A DNA stretch of 59,350 nucleotides. It comes from an uncultured Acidimicrobiales bacterium. Lineage in GTDB: Bacteria > Actinomycetota > Acidimicrobiia > Acidimicrobiales > SZUA-35. This document shows, piece after piece, positions 34,288 through 43,294 of this stretch. Position 1 is the stretch's first letter, and every line of letters starts with the position of its first letter. The stretch covers positions 1-59,350 of the forward strand of contig CALKTH010000040.1 of assembly GCA_937997485.1 (NCBI GenBank), written 5' to 3'. A model generated the notes under the pieces. It did not search any database. It was not told the origin of the DNA and saw only the letters and a program-made list of their open reading frames with translations. A program made the position numbers and the translations under genes.

Positions 34288-35433
34288 TCAGCTCACCCGT
34301 TGGAGGGTGACGGGGTCGAGGCCCACGCCGCCGTCGAAATTCAAGCGAAGGATGCCGTCAGGTGTCTCGCCCAGATCGTCGATTCGAATCCCGGGGAAGC
34401 TCTCGATTCGGAACGTGAAATCGGCGCGGTCGACTCGAGCAATGAACGAGTCGTTCTCCGACAATCCGTCGGCCACGCCGATCCGACCGACGACGTAGAT
34501 GGCCTCGTCGTAGACCCAGAGGTCGAGCGGTGTGAGCCCAGGCAAGGGATAAGCCCGTTCGACAGCGCTTCCGGTGTTGTTCAACAGCAAGATCTCAGAC
34601 TCGCGCTGGCGGCACGGCTGGGGACCCAGCGTTCCATCAGCGTCAGCGTCGCCCAAGCAGCCCTGGTCCTCGCGAAGGCGCAGCGCCGTCGACACCACCC
34701 AAGGCCCTTCGTCCGGCTGAGTGTTTTCGATCTCGACGTCCACGCGCCGGTTGTACGGAAGTGCTGCCACGTCGGCGGCGACACCGTCGCGTGCTGCGGC
34801 TTCCGGTGTCTGTGAGGGCTCGCCAGTGAGTGGCACCATCGACCGCTCCGCGATGACCCCGCGGAGCTCACTCCTGTATTGCAAGCGATACAGGTCTGGT
34901 TGACGGATGGGGATGGCGAAGAAGCGGGTGTCTGGATCGGCGAGCGCTCCCTCGCTACTCGTTCCGTTCTGCCGGTAGCGCAACGCCACGTCTGTCGAGC
35001 CCGGCACGAGATAGCCAAAGATCAGAACGTCGTTGTGCAGGCGGGCGCCAGACGCCGTCGGGAGTTCGGCGTGGCAGATCTCGATCGAGTTCGCTCCGTC
35101 GACGGCGTCCGCCGGCTCGTTGCCGATCTGGGCGCAGAGCGCGCCGACCGTGCGCTCTCGCACGGCGAACGGCCGGCCGTCCAAGAGACGACCCTCGAGG
35201 ACTGGCGGAGGAGTGGGCGTGGGTTGCGTGGTGACGACGATGCTCGGCGTCGGCTCGCTCGGCACCGTGGATGATGTCGCCGGGCTGGCGCTCTCGGGGG
35301 AAGAGGCGGAGCTCAGTACGAACCACCCGGCCGCCAAGACCGCCGCCGCAAGCCCGAGGAAAGGCAGCGCCGAGCGCTTCTGGACGACGTGGTCGACGCG
35401 GGTGTGCTCAGCGTTGTCGGGCGAGGGGAGCAT
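34288..35433 (-). CDS. Hypothetical membrane-anchored protein
   Basis: The 381-residue protein has one N-terminal anchor (LPFLGLAAAVLAAGWFVLSS), a Ser/Thr/Pro-rich stalk (about 45-75), and an extracytoplasmic domain with Cys pairs (LCAQI, EICHAEL; QGCLGDADADGTLGPQPC). I see no enzymatic motif; DADADGTLG resembles a calcium-binding loop. The 5' end overlaps the upstream MFS gene by 26 bases, so the two are probably one transcript. Confidence 0.6.
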   Translation of the reverse strand: MLPSPDNAEHTRVDHVVQKRSALPFLGLAAAVLAAGWFVLSSASSPESASPATSSTVPSEPTPSIVVTTQPTPTPPPVLEGRLLDGRPFAVRERTVGALCAQIGNEPADAVDGANSIEICHAELPTASGARLHNDVLIFGYLVPGSTDVALRYRQNGTSSEGALADPDTRFFAIPIRQPDLYRLQYRSELRGVIAERSMVPLTGEPSQTPEAAARDGVAADVAALPYNRRVDVEIENTQPDEGPWVVSTALRLREDQGCLGDADADGTLGPQPCRQRESEILLLNNTGSAVERAYPLPGLTPLDLWVYDEAIYVVGRIGVADGLSENDSFIARVDRADFTFRIESFPGIRIDDLGETPDGILRLNFDGGVGLDPVTLQRVS

Positions 35434-36637
35434 GAACGCGCTCGAGGTGGAGGGCGGGGGTACGTGAGGCGATCAGCACGACGATGAAGAAGGCCGCGGC
35501 GAGCGTCGTGATGATCACCAGTGCGGTCGACATGGTGGTGACGGATGCCAACGACGTGATGAGCAGCGGCATGGCCATTCCGGGATAGGCGAGGAGGTAG
35601 AAGGTGGACGTGAGCGCACCACGCCGTGCGTCATCTGCCATTTCGCCCAGCAGCGTGAGGCTGGATGCCGTGATCGCCCCGGACGCGCCGCCCAGCAAGG
35701 GAGCGGCGATCAGGACCATGGGCCAAGCATCAGCGGCGAAGGCGATGGTGCCGCTCACGTACCCGAGCACGCCGAGGCCGACACCAGCCGGGAGGAGCAC
35801 CCTGGGCCCCACGCGGTTGAGGACAGGTCGGGCCAAGAGTCCGGCCCATGCCGTGAGCGCTCCCGAGCCAGCGGCCACTGCAACTTGACCGCCGCCGACC
35901 GCCTCGCTGAGCAGAACCGGGAACAACGCGAAGGACGTGGAGGGAAAGCAGAAGACCCAGATAGCGGCGGGCACGACCACGAGGGCGAAGCGACGGCGGG
36001 CAACCTCGGGTACACCCAAGGCGATGCGCACCGGGGCCCCAGGGTTCGGTGGCCGGGTCTCGGGCACACGCAGCATGGTGGCGGCGGCCAACGCGGCGAG
36101 CGCTGCGTGCAAGAGGAAGGGAAGGACGAGGGGCGCAGGCAGGAGCCATTCGAAGAGGGCGGAGATCGGCGGGCCGATGCCAAAGCCGCCGAACGTGACG
36201 ACGGTGGCCATGACAGCTGCCCGTTGCTCGCTTCCTTTCCCCAGGAGTTCGAGCAGCCAGGCTGTTCCCACGCCGAGCGCCCCACCACTGGCAACACCCA
36301 GCAAGAGCCGGCCGAGGAGGAGCAAGCCGTAGTTGTCGCGCCCAGCGATCATGACGAGTGAGCCGAGGCCTGTGATCACGACCATGGGAACGACGACCGG
36401 CCGCCGCCCGAACCGATCTGAGAGCGGGCCGGCCAAGAGAAGCGTGCCGAGAATGCCAGCGACGTAGACCACGAAAATCGCCATCGTCTGTGAGGGTGAA
36501 AGGTCCAGGCGGTCTCGGTAGAGCACGAGAAACGGCGTCGACACGTTCGTGCCGTAGGCGACCACGAAAAGCCCGAGAGCGAGAACCAATGCGTTTCTCC
36601 CGCCAGAACTGGCGGCGGCAGCAGTGGGCTCGGTCAT
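35408..36637 (-). CDS. MFS transporter
   Basis: The 409-residue protein has 12 predicted spans and standard MFS motifs: LSDRFGRRPVVVPMV in loop 2-3, and LGVASGGALGVGTAWLLELL. It is a general efflux-type permease with unknown substrate. ATG 36637 lies 6 nt after TACGGT (minus strand, 36649-36644), a leaderless start. It is divergent from the ABC transporter operon. Confidence 0.84.
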   Translation of the reverse strand: MTEPTAAAASSGGRNALVLALGLFVVAYGTNVSTPFLVLYRDRLDLSPSQTMAIFVVYVAGILGTLLLAGPLSDRFGRRPVVVPMVVITGLGSLVMIAGRDNYGLLLLGRLLLGVASGGALGVGTAWLLELLGKGSEQRAAVMATVVTFGGFGIGPPISALFEWLLPAPLVLPFLLHAALAALAAATMLRVPETRPPNPGAPVRIALGVPEVARRRFALVVVPAAIWVFCFPSTSFALFPVLLSEAVGGGQVAVAAGSGALTAWAGLLARPVLNRVGPRVLLPAGVGLGVLGYVSGTIAFAADAWPMVLIAAPLLGGASGAITASSLTLLGEMADDARRGALTSTFYLLAYPGMAMPLLITSLASVTTMSTALVIITTLAAAFFIVVLIASRTPALHLERVHAPLARQR

Positions 36638-36864
36638 GCGAAGACCGTAGGCGTGAAGCAGCGATCAGCCCGCTTTCGCATGCTGTTTCGCCTGACAGCC
36701 GGACAAAACGCCGCACTGACAGGAACATGCCATTTTCTTGCCAAGTGCAACTCACGAGCATCTTGCATGTGACATCCGGTACAGTTTTTGCCGCCTCGAC
36801 CTGACCTCAGGAAGAGGAAGCGCGGCAGCAGAGTTGCGGTCGCCAAACTATTGGGGAGATATCC
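36638..36864 (+). promoter_or_regulatory. Divergent promoter region, MFS and ABC operon
   Basis: TACAGT (36780-36785) is the best -10 candidate for the ABC operon, giving a leader of about 75 nt that ends in the Shine-Dalgarno GGGGAG before ATG 36865. No convincing -35 is visible. No operator is recognisable. Confidence 0.4.
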
Positions 36865-38130
36865 ATGACCAAGAGCCTCAAAACTCTTTTCGGATTGTTG
36901 GTCGCACTCACGCTCGTCGCCGCAGCTTGCGGTAGCGATGCGGAAGCACCCGTCGCTGGCGCACTCGGCCAGGTCGAGGTTGTGGAAGGCGAAGACATCC
37001 AGATCCGCTCACTGAACGCCATCACCGGTGACGTTGCCTTCCTCGGCATTCCGAACCAGCGCGGCGTTGAGCTCGCCATCGCCGACTACGGACCCATCAA
37101 GGGCTTCAACGTCAGCATCGGCACCGGCCTCGACGACCTCTGCTCCGCAGACGGTGGCCAGGCTGCCGCTCAGACCATCGTTGCTGACGAGAGCGTCGTC
37201 GGCGTGATCGGTACCTCCTGCTCCGGCGCTGCCGTTGCTGCGATGCCGCTCATCTCTGACGCTGGCCTCGTGATGCTCTCCGGCTCGAACACCTCGCCGG
37301 CTCTCACCTCGGACCTCGCCGGCACGGCCGGTACCGACTACCAGCCCGGCTACTACCGCGTGGCCCACAACGACCTCTTCCAGGGTCAGGCTGCTGCAGA
37401 GTTCGCGTTCAACGAGCTCGGCTTCACCACCGCAGCTGCCATCCACGACGGCGATCCCTACACCAATGGTCTCGCCCAGGCATTCGCCGACGCGTTCGAG
37501 GCTCTCGGTGGCACCATCACCACCTTCACCGCTGTGAACAAGGGTGACTCGGACATGACGCCGGTTCTCACCGAGGTTGCTGCTGACTCACCTGAGCTCC
37601 TGTTCTTCCCGATCTTCATGCCCGAGGGTGGCTTCATTGCCCAGCAGGTCGCTTCGGTCTCTGGTCTCGAGAACACCCAGCTCATGGCTGCTGACGGTCT
37701 CCTGACCGACAACTTCATGGAGCTCCCCGAGTCCGAGGGTCTCTACTTCTCCGGTCCGGACCTCGCCTTCGACGGCAACACCTCCGCCACGGGCAAGAGC
37801 GCCGCTGACTTCCTCGCTGCCTACGAAGCTGAGTACGGCGAAGCACCTTCGGCTGCCTTCTGGGGTCACTCCTACGACTCCACCGTCCTCCTCCTCACCG
37901 CCATCGAAGCGGCGTCGACCGAGTCCGGCGGCAACCTCTACATCGACCGCGAGCAGGTTCGTGCAGAACTGAACAAGGTCAGCGGCGTGAGCGGCCTCAC
38001 CGGCTCGCTCACCTGCGATGAGTTCGGTGACTGCGGTGCACAGGCCATCTCGGTTGTGCTCCACACGGACTCCGGTGACATCGAAGGCGGCAAGGCCAAC
38101 ACGGTCTTCTCCTTCTCGCCGAACCGCTGA
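36865..38130 (+). CDS. ABC transporter substrate-binding lipoprotein (branched-chain amino acid type)
   Basis: The 421-residue protein has a lipoprotein signal peptide with lipobox VAAAC (Cys near residue 22). It continues as a type I periplasmic-binding fold of the LivK/HAAT group (IQIRSLNAITGDVAFLGIPN, VGVIGTSCSGAAVAAMPLIS, AAFWGHSYDSTVLLLTAIEA). It captures the substrate outside the cell for the permeases encoded next. The ligand may be leucine/isoleucine/valine but this family also takes amides and urea. It is the first gene of the operon. Confidence 0.9.
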   Translation: MTKSLKTLFGLLVALTLVAAACGSDAEAPVAGALGQVEVVEGEDIQIRSLNAITGDVAFLGIPNQRGVELAIADYGPIKGFNVSIGTGLDDLCSADGGQAAAQTIVADESVVGVIGTSCSGAAVAAMPLISDAGLVMLSGSNTSPALTSDLAGTAGTDYQPGYYRVAHNDLFQGQAAAEFAFNELGFTTAAAIHDGDPYTNGLAQAFADAFEALGGTITTFTAVNKGDSDMTPVLTEVAADSPELLFFPIFMPEGGFIAQQVASVSGLENTQLMAADGLLTDNFMELPESEGLYFSGPDLAFDGNTSATGKSAADFLAAYEAEYGEAPSAAFWGHSYDSTVLLLTAIEAASTESGGNLYIDREQVRAELNKVSGVSGLTGSLTCDEFGDCGAQAISVVLHTDSGDIEGGKANTVFSFSPNR

Positions 38131-38153
38131 TTCAGCACTCGGAAATCTGAAGC

Positions 38154-38211
38154 AACGTTCAATCTGAACGTTCTCGATCGGGCCGGGCATCCTCACATGG
38201 GTGCCCGGCCC
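38154..38211 (+). terminator. Two tandem hairpins between substrate-binding and permease genes
   Basis: AACGTTCA-atc-TGAACGTT (38154-38172) and GGGCCGGGCA / TGCCCGGCCC (38180-38189 and 38202-38211) are both perfect. They probably stabilise or partly terminate the first transcript, so the binding protein is made in excess over the membrane parts. Confidence 0.65.
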
Positions 38212-38254
38212 GTTCTCTGACAACACGCACGTATCTGGGGAGAACCTGCACCGC

Positions 38255-39385
38255 ATGGCTGCAACAACCTCGGCGAAGCCCACGGGCCCGACGCCGGTCA
38301 AGAACAAGAAGAAGTCGGTCTTTCAGACCAACAACTGGGTGGACATCTTCCTCACCGTTGTTCGTCTCGTCGCCATTGGCATCATCGGTTTGGGCTTCAC
38401 GCTCTTCGTGATCCAGCAGGCCACCGGTGAAGGACTTTCTTCTGAGGCGCTTCGCAACCTGATCGTGGCCGGCATCGCTCAGGGTGCGATGTACGGCCTC
38501 ATTGCCCTGGGCTATTCGATGGTCTACGGCGTCCTGGGCTTCATCAACTTCGCCCACGGCGAGGTCTTCATGAGTGGGGCCATTGCCGGTTGGATCGTGT
38601 CGGACACGCTCTTCAAGAACGGCTTGTGGGAGAGCAACTTCATCGTCTCACTCCTCATCGTGCTGACGGTCTCCGTCTTCGTTTCCACTGCGGCGACGAT
38701 CCTCATGGAGCGCATCGCCTACCGACCGCTGCGAGAGTCGCCCCGGCTCATTCCGCTCATCACCTCCATTGGCGTCTCGTTCTTCATGCAGAACGCCGTG
38801 CTCGGCCTCATCGGCCCTTCCTCCAAGAACTTCCCTGCGTTGCCCGAGTGGCTGTCGAAGAAGCGTGGCTTCCTCGGCATCGAACTCGAAGGCACAAAGC
38901 TGCTCGTCCTCTTCGTGGCCTTCGTCTCCATGGCGGGTCTGTGGTTCTTCGTTGAAAGAACCAAGACCGGTAAGGCAATGCGGGCCGTCGCTGAAGACAA
39001 AGAAATTGCCGCCCTCATGGGCATCAACGTCGACCGCATCATCATCACGACCTTCGCTGTCGGCGGCGCCATGGCTGGCGTGGCCGGTGTGCTCTGGGGC
39101 CTGCTCTTCCGTGGCGTCAGCTTCCTCACGGGCTTCCTCCCCGGTATCAAGGCCTTCACGGCTGCGGTCATCGGCGGCGTCGGCAACCTGGGCGGATCCA
39201 TGGCCGGCGGCCTGATTCTCGGCGTGGCCGAGAGCGTCGGCCCGCTGCTCATTCTGGAGCCACTCGGTATTCCGGGCGTCTCCCAGCTCAAGGACGTGGT
39301 CGCCTTCAGCGTCCTCGTGTTGGTGCTGCTGTTCAAACCCTCTGGCCTCTTCGGCGAGCGACTCTCTGCGGAGGACCGGGCATGA
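38255..39385 (+). CDS. ABC transporter permease, LivH type
   Basis: The 376-residue inner-membrane permease begins with about 35 soluble residues, then shows LRNLIVAGIAQGAMYGLIAL and GVLGFINFAHGEVFMSGAIA, the LivH signature. The coupling segment is GKAMRAVAEDKEIAALMGIN and the protein ends with GGVGNLGGSMAGGLILGVAE. It pairs with the LivM-type permease encoded next (4-base overlap, ATGA). ATG 38255 was chosen because the upstream in-frame part is hairpin sequence. Confidence 0.92.
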   Translation: MAATTSAKPTGPTPVKNKKKSVFQTNNWVDIFLTVVRLVAIGIIGLGFTLFVIQQATGEGLSSEALRNLIVAGIAQGAMYGLIALGYSMVYGVLGFINFAHGEVFMSGAIAGWIVSDTLFKNGLWESNFIVSLLIVLTVSVFVSTAATILMERIAYRPLRESPRLIPLITSIGVSFFMQNAVLGLIGPSSKNFPALPEWLSKKRGFLGIELEGTKLLVLFVAFVSMAGLWFFVERTKTGKAMRAVAEDKEIAALMGINVDRIIITTFAVGGAMAGVAGVLWGLLFRGVSFLTGFLPGIKAFTAAVIGGVGNLGGSMAGGLILGVAESVGPLLILEPLGIPGVSQLKDVVAFSVLVLVLLFKPSGLFGERLSAEDRA

Positions 39386-41295
39386 CCGCCACAGCTGCAA
39401 ACACCTCGGACGCCATGGCATCCGCACCCGGAGTTCGCTCCGCCACCGATGTTGACTGGCGTCGTTCGGCCAACATCGGCGGCATTCTCGGTATCACCGC
39501 CGTCTTCATTGGGCTCGTGGGCATGGCCGTTGGCCTCGACAAGCGGATGCTGATCGACCCCGTGCTCAGCCTCGGGTATCTGTTCGTGCTTGCCATCCCC
39601 CTCATTGGCGGCTGGATCGCCGCACGGGAGATCACGCTCGAAGGCATGACCGCCCCAATCAAGGGCGCCCGCGACATCGTCGCCGGTGCCGTTGCCGGCC
39701 TGGTTGGTGGTGCCGTTGTGGCCATGTTCCTCGTCATGCTCAACGCTTGGGACCTGCAGGAACTACTTCCCAACTGGAGTGACGCGCTGCTCGACATGTA
39801 CACGTTCGGTCAGGGCGTGGGCGTTGGCATCGTGCTTGTGCTTGTTGTCGGCCTCGTGCTCGGCGCCATCGGTGGTGCCGTTCACGTGATCCCGGCCAAG
39901 CCTCGGCGCCTGCTCTCCATCGCCGTGCAGTGGGTCATCTCCTTCGCCGTGCTCGAAGCGGTGATCGACGACCTGCTCGGTGGCTTCGGTCTCCAGGCCG
40001 TCGCCGACGTCATCTACGCCCGGCGTGGTGGACTGCTCATCATCCCCGGGTTGATCATCGGAGCCATCGCCGCTTTCGTCGCTCACCGCTTCGAAGGCAA
40101 GGGTGCAGAACTCAAGACGCAGTACATGGAACTCGAGCCCGAGCGAAAGAACCAGGTCTCCAAGCAGGGACTGATCATCATGGTGGTGCTCGGCATCGTC
40201 CTGCCGATCTTCCTCGGCAAGATCGTGAACGAGCTTCTCTCCAACGTCGGCCTGTTCATCCTGCTGGCGCTCGGCCTCAACGTCGTGATCGGCCGAGCCG
40301 GCATTCTCGACATCGGCTACGTGGCGTTCTTCGCTGTCGGCTCTTACATGATGGCGTTTCTGACCTCGCCGCTCGCCCCATGGCGTGAGAGCGACGGCAT
40401 TCTCTCCGCCGTCTTCGGCTGGTTGCCGGTGCTCAACTGGTTCGTGGCGCTCCCCATCGTGGTGCTCACCGCGGCGATCGTCGGTGTGTTGATTGGTACG
40501 CCCGTGATCCGAATGCGGGGCGACTACCTCGCCATCGTGACGCTGGGCTTCGGCGAGATCATCCGCCTCTTGTTCTTGTCCGACTGGCTCGCACCTACCT
40601 TCGGCGGAGCGCAGGGCATTCGCTCGATCCCGGGTGTGAACCTCGGCTTCGCCGAGATCAACGGCACCGATCCTCGGGCGGTCTTCTATCTCGTTGCCAT
40701 CTTCGTGGCCATCGCCATCTATGTGAGTTCACAGCTCGAGACCTCTCGCTTGGGTCGAGCATGGATGGCGATTCGTGAAGATGAGTCCGTGGCCGAGGCC
40801 ATGGGCATCAACACCGTGACCACCAAGCTCTTCGCGTTCGTGGTTGGCGCCATCCTTGCTTCCTTCAGTGGTGCGATCTTCGCCGCCAAGGTCGGCTCGG
40901 TCTTCCCGAACAGCTTCGAGTTGCTCGTCTCGATCATCATCCTCGTGGTGGTGATCGTGGGCGGCATGGGAAACATTCCGGGCGTGATGATGGGCGCCGT
41001 TGTGCTCATCGGCGTTCTCGGTGGGCCCAGCCAGCCCGGACTCTTGCAAGAGTTCTCCGAGTTCAAGCTCCTCATCTACGGAGCACTTCTTGTGTTCATG
41101 ATGCTGAAGAAGCCAGAAGGCCTCATTCCCAACGCTGCTCGGAACCGTGAGCTGCATCAGGAAGAGGCGCTTCAGGATGCGTGGCTCAAGGGTGACAAGC
41201 CCGGCACGACCAAGGACGAGGTCGACGACGCTGGGCCCGCCCCATCGGCGGCCGACATCGACGGCTCGCTGGGTCTCGGAGGAGCAACGTCATGA
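39382..41295 (+). CDS. ABC transporter permease, LivM type, with extra N-terminal membrane domain
   Basis: The 637-residue protein is about twice the usual LivM length. Residues 1-235 carry roughly six extra hydrophobic segments without a known domain. Residues 265-600 are ordinary LivM (NVVIGRAGILDIGYVAFFAV, RMRGDYLAIVTLGFGEIIRL, AWMAIREDESVAEAMGINTV). The last ~40 residues are soluble and acidic. It forms the heterodimeric channel with the LivH-type protein and overlaps livG by 4 bases. Confidence 0.9.
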   Translation: MTATAANTSDAMASAPGVRSATDVDWRRSANIGGILGITAVFIGLVGMAVGLDKRMLIDPVLSLGYLFVLAIPLIGGWIAAREITLEGMTAPIKGARDIVAGAVAGLVGGAVVAMFLVMLNAWDLQELLPNWSDALLDMYTFGQGVGVGIVLVLVVGLVLGAIGGAVHVIPAKPRRLLSIAVQWVISFAVLEAVIDDLLGGFGLQAVADVIYARRGGLLIIPGLIIGAIAAFVAHRFEGKGAELKTQYMELEPERKNQVSKQGLIIMVVLGIVLPIFLGKIVNELLSNVGLFILLALGLNVVIGRAGILDIGYVAFFAVGSYMMAFLTSPLAPWRESDGILSAVFGWLPVLNWFVALPIVVLTAAIVGVLIGTPVIRMRGDYLAIVTLGFGEIIRLLFLSDWLAPTFGGAQGIRSIPGVNLGFAEINGTDPRAVFYLVAIFVAIAIYVSSQLETSRLGRAWMAIREDESVAEAMGINTVTTKLFAFVVGAILASFSGAIFAAKVGSVFPNSFELLVSIIILVVVIVGGMGNIPGVMMGAVVLIGVLGGPSQPGLLQEFSEFKLLIYGALLVFMMLKKPEGLIPNAARNRELHQEEALQDAWLKGDKPGTTKDEVDDAGPAPSAADIDGSLGLGGATS

Positions 41296-42128
41296 CCCGC
41301 CTTCTCGAAATCGAAAACGTCTCGATCACCTTCGGCGGCCTCAAGGCCATCGACGATCTGAACTTTCACGTCGACGAGGGCGAGATCGTGTCCGTCATCG
41401 GGCCGAACGGTGCCGGTAAGACAACGTTCTTCAACACCATCACCGGTCTGGTCACACCCCAGATCGGCGACATCAAGTTCGAGGGTCAATCCCTCATCGG
41501 GCTTGATCCAAACGAGATCACCGCTCGGGGTCTGGCCCGCACGTTCCAGAACGTGCGTCTCTTCCCCCAGATGACGATCCTCGAGAACGTCATGGTGGCT
41601 CAGCACTGCCGCACAAATCAGCGGGTCATCGGGCCGCTCTTCCGCACCGCCGCCTGGAAGAAGGAAGAAGCCGAGATCCGTGAGCGAGCCGAGAAGGTCC
41701 TCGGCTTCTTCGGGCACCGCCTCGTGGGCTATCGCCTCGAACAGCCGGCCTTCGTGCTGTCGTACGCTAACCGTCGCCGTCTCGAGATCGCTCGAGCCAT
41801 GGCCACTCAGCCCAAGCTGCTCCTGCTCGATGAGCCGGTGGCCGGCATGAACCCAAAGGAGAGCGAGGAGTTGACCCACCTGATCGGTCGCCTCCGCTCC
41901 GAGTGGGGATTCTCGATCGTGATGATCGAGCACGACATGGGCGTGGTGCGAGACGTGAGCGACCGCGTGGTCGTGCTCGACCACGGCGTCACCATCGCTC
42001 AGGGCTCGTATGAAGAGGTCTCGACCAATCCGACCGTGATCGAGGCGTACCTCGGCAAGGCGGCAGCAGAGAGCGAAGGTGGCGGGTCACTCGACTCTGC
42101 TGCGCACTCGGGCGAAGGAGCTCACTGA
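41292..42128 (+). CDS. ABC transporter ATP-binding protein, LivG type
   Basis: The 278-residue ATPase has Walker A GPNGAGKTTFFN, Q-loop in LARTFQNVRLFPQMT, Walker B KLLLLDEPVAGMN and switch His in MIEHDMGVV. The signature reads LSYANRRRLEIARAMA, the LivG-type variant of LSGGQ. A C-terminal extension of ~20 residues is Ser/Gly-rich. It overlaps livF by one base (TGATG). Confidence 0.93.
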   Translation: MTRLLEIENVSITFGGLKAIDDLNFHVDEGEIVSVIGPNGAGKTTFFNTITGLVTPQIGDIKFEGQSLIGLDPNEITARGLARTFQNVRLFPQMTILENVMVAQHCRTNQRVIGPLFRTAAWKKEEAEIRERAEKVLGFFGHRLVGYRLEQPAFVLSYANRRRLEIARAMATQPKLLLLDEPVAGMNPKESEELTHLIGRLRSEWGFSIVMIEHDMGVVRDVSDRVVVLDHGVTIAQGSYEEVSTNPTVIEAYLGKAAAESEGGGSLDSAAHSGEGAH

Positions 42129-42859
42129 TGACCGTGCTCGACCCCAAACCGTTGCTCGAGTTCCGCAACATCAACACGCACTACGGCGCCGTCCACATTC
42201 TCAAAGATGTGGACCTGGCGATCTACCCGGGCGAGCTCGTCTGCCTGCTCGGCGGCAACGCCAGTGGCAAGAGCACCACGCTCAAGACCCTGCTCGGCAT
42301 GGTGACGCCCACGACGGGTGAGGTCGTGCTCGACGGTGAAGTCGTGAACGACAAACCCACCAGCTACCGGGTGGAGCGGGGTATCACGATGGTTCCTGAG
42401 AACCGTCGACTCTTCAAGCGCCTCAGTGTGAAGGAGAACCTCGAGCTGGGGGCCTACCTTCGCAACGACAAGGACGGCATTGCCGAAGATCTCGAGCGGA
42501 TCTACGGCATGTTCCCCCGAGTGAAAGAACGCCTCTCGCAGCGGGCCGGCACCCTTTCCGGTGGTGAGCAGCAGATGGTGGCGATGGGTCGTGCGCTCAT
42601 GTCTCGTCCGCGAGTGCTGCTGATGGACGAGCCTTCCATGGGTCTCGCCCCGGCGCTGGTGGAGACCAACTTCGAGTTGATCCAGCAGATCCATAAAGAG
42701 GGTGTGGCCATCTTCATGGTGGAGCAGAACGCCAACATGGCGCTCTCGATCGCCGACCGCGGTTGGGTGCTCCAGACTGGCAAGGTTGTCCTCGACGACA
42801 CCGCCGACGCGCTCCTCCAAAACCAAGACCTCCGCGCCGCCTACCTCGGCCAGGCCTAG
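42128..42859 (+). CDS. ABC transporter ATP-binding protein, LivF type
   Basis: The 243-residue ATPase has Walker A GGNASGKSTTLK, with Ala-Ser in place of the more common Gly-Ala. The signature is LSGGEQQMVAMGRALMS, Walker B RVLLMDEPSMGLAP and the switch His is replaced by Gln (MVEQNANMAL), as is normal for LivF. It is the last gene of the operon; the inverted-repeat element begins 26 bases after it. Confidence 0.93.
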   Translation: MTVLDPKPLLEFRNINTHYGAVHILKDVDLAIYPGELVCLLGGNASGKSTTLKTLLGMVTPTTGEVVLDGEVVNDKPTSYRVERGITMVPENRRLFKRLSVKENLELGAYLRNDKDGIAEDLERIYGMFPRVKERLSQRAGTLSGGEQQMVAMGRALMSRPRVLLMDEPSMGLAPALVETNFELIQQIHKEGVAIFMVEQNANMALSIADRGWVLQTGKVVLDDTADALLQNQDLRAAYLGQA

Positions 42860-42884
42860 CCCGCCCCTCGCCCTCCCGCTCTCC

Positions 42885-43276
42885 GCCGAAATTTCGTGCC
42901 CAGCCCACCGTTCCGGTGGGCTGACGCTGCAAGAACTGGCCCAAGGTTGTCCTGCGCTGCAGAATCGCCGAGCGTCTGCGGAACGGAGACCGGGGCGAGA
43001 GATGCCATCAGGCGTGAAGGTCCGGCTGATGAGCAGGACAGTTCCTGGTCGGTCGGCTTCGGTCGTGAGCCCGATGCTTACCTTCCGGTTCAACTGACGA
43101 CGTTGGCGTCAGCCAGGTGGACCGCTGCATGCCAAGTCTGCGACGACGCCGTGCGTTTCCTGTGGACGATCAGTTCAGAGCGTGGCTGCCGTCTGATACT
43201 GCAGCGTCGGACGCCCTTCGGCCACTTCTCGCAGCGCTAGCCCACCGGAACGGTGGGCTGGGCACGAAATTTCGGC
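42885..43276. mobile_element. MITE-like 392-bp inverted-repeat element (candidate)
   Basis: The outer 38 bases (42885-42922) recur perfectly in inverted orientation at 43239-43276, and the next 40 bases on each side match at 31 positions, giving 78-bp arms. Each perfect end holds its own hairpin AGCCCACCG-TTC-CGGTGGGCT and a GAAATTTC palindrome. The centre (42963-43198) has no convincing gene. It lies between the convergent livF and peptidase genes. No target-site duplication is obvious. It may be a non-autonomous mobile element, or an inverted duplication of a terminator that folds into one large hairpin. Confidence 0.6.
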
Positions 43277-43294
43277 CAGGGGGCCAGCCGTCGG

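Noticed and set aside
41292..42128. Defective ATPase because the signature is LSYANRRRLEIARA and not LSGGQ
   Set aside because: LivG-type ATPases normally carry LSYGQ-like variants; the other catalytic motifs are intact.
42896..43240. A 114-codon open frame inside the inverted-repeat element
   Set aside because: No recognisable domain, it begins inside the left repeat and ends inside the right one, and its composition looks like a chance frame in GC-rich DNA.
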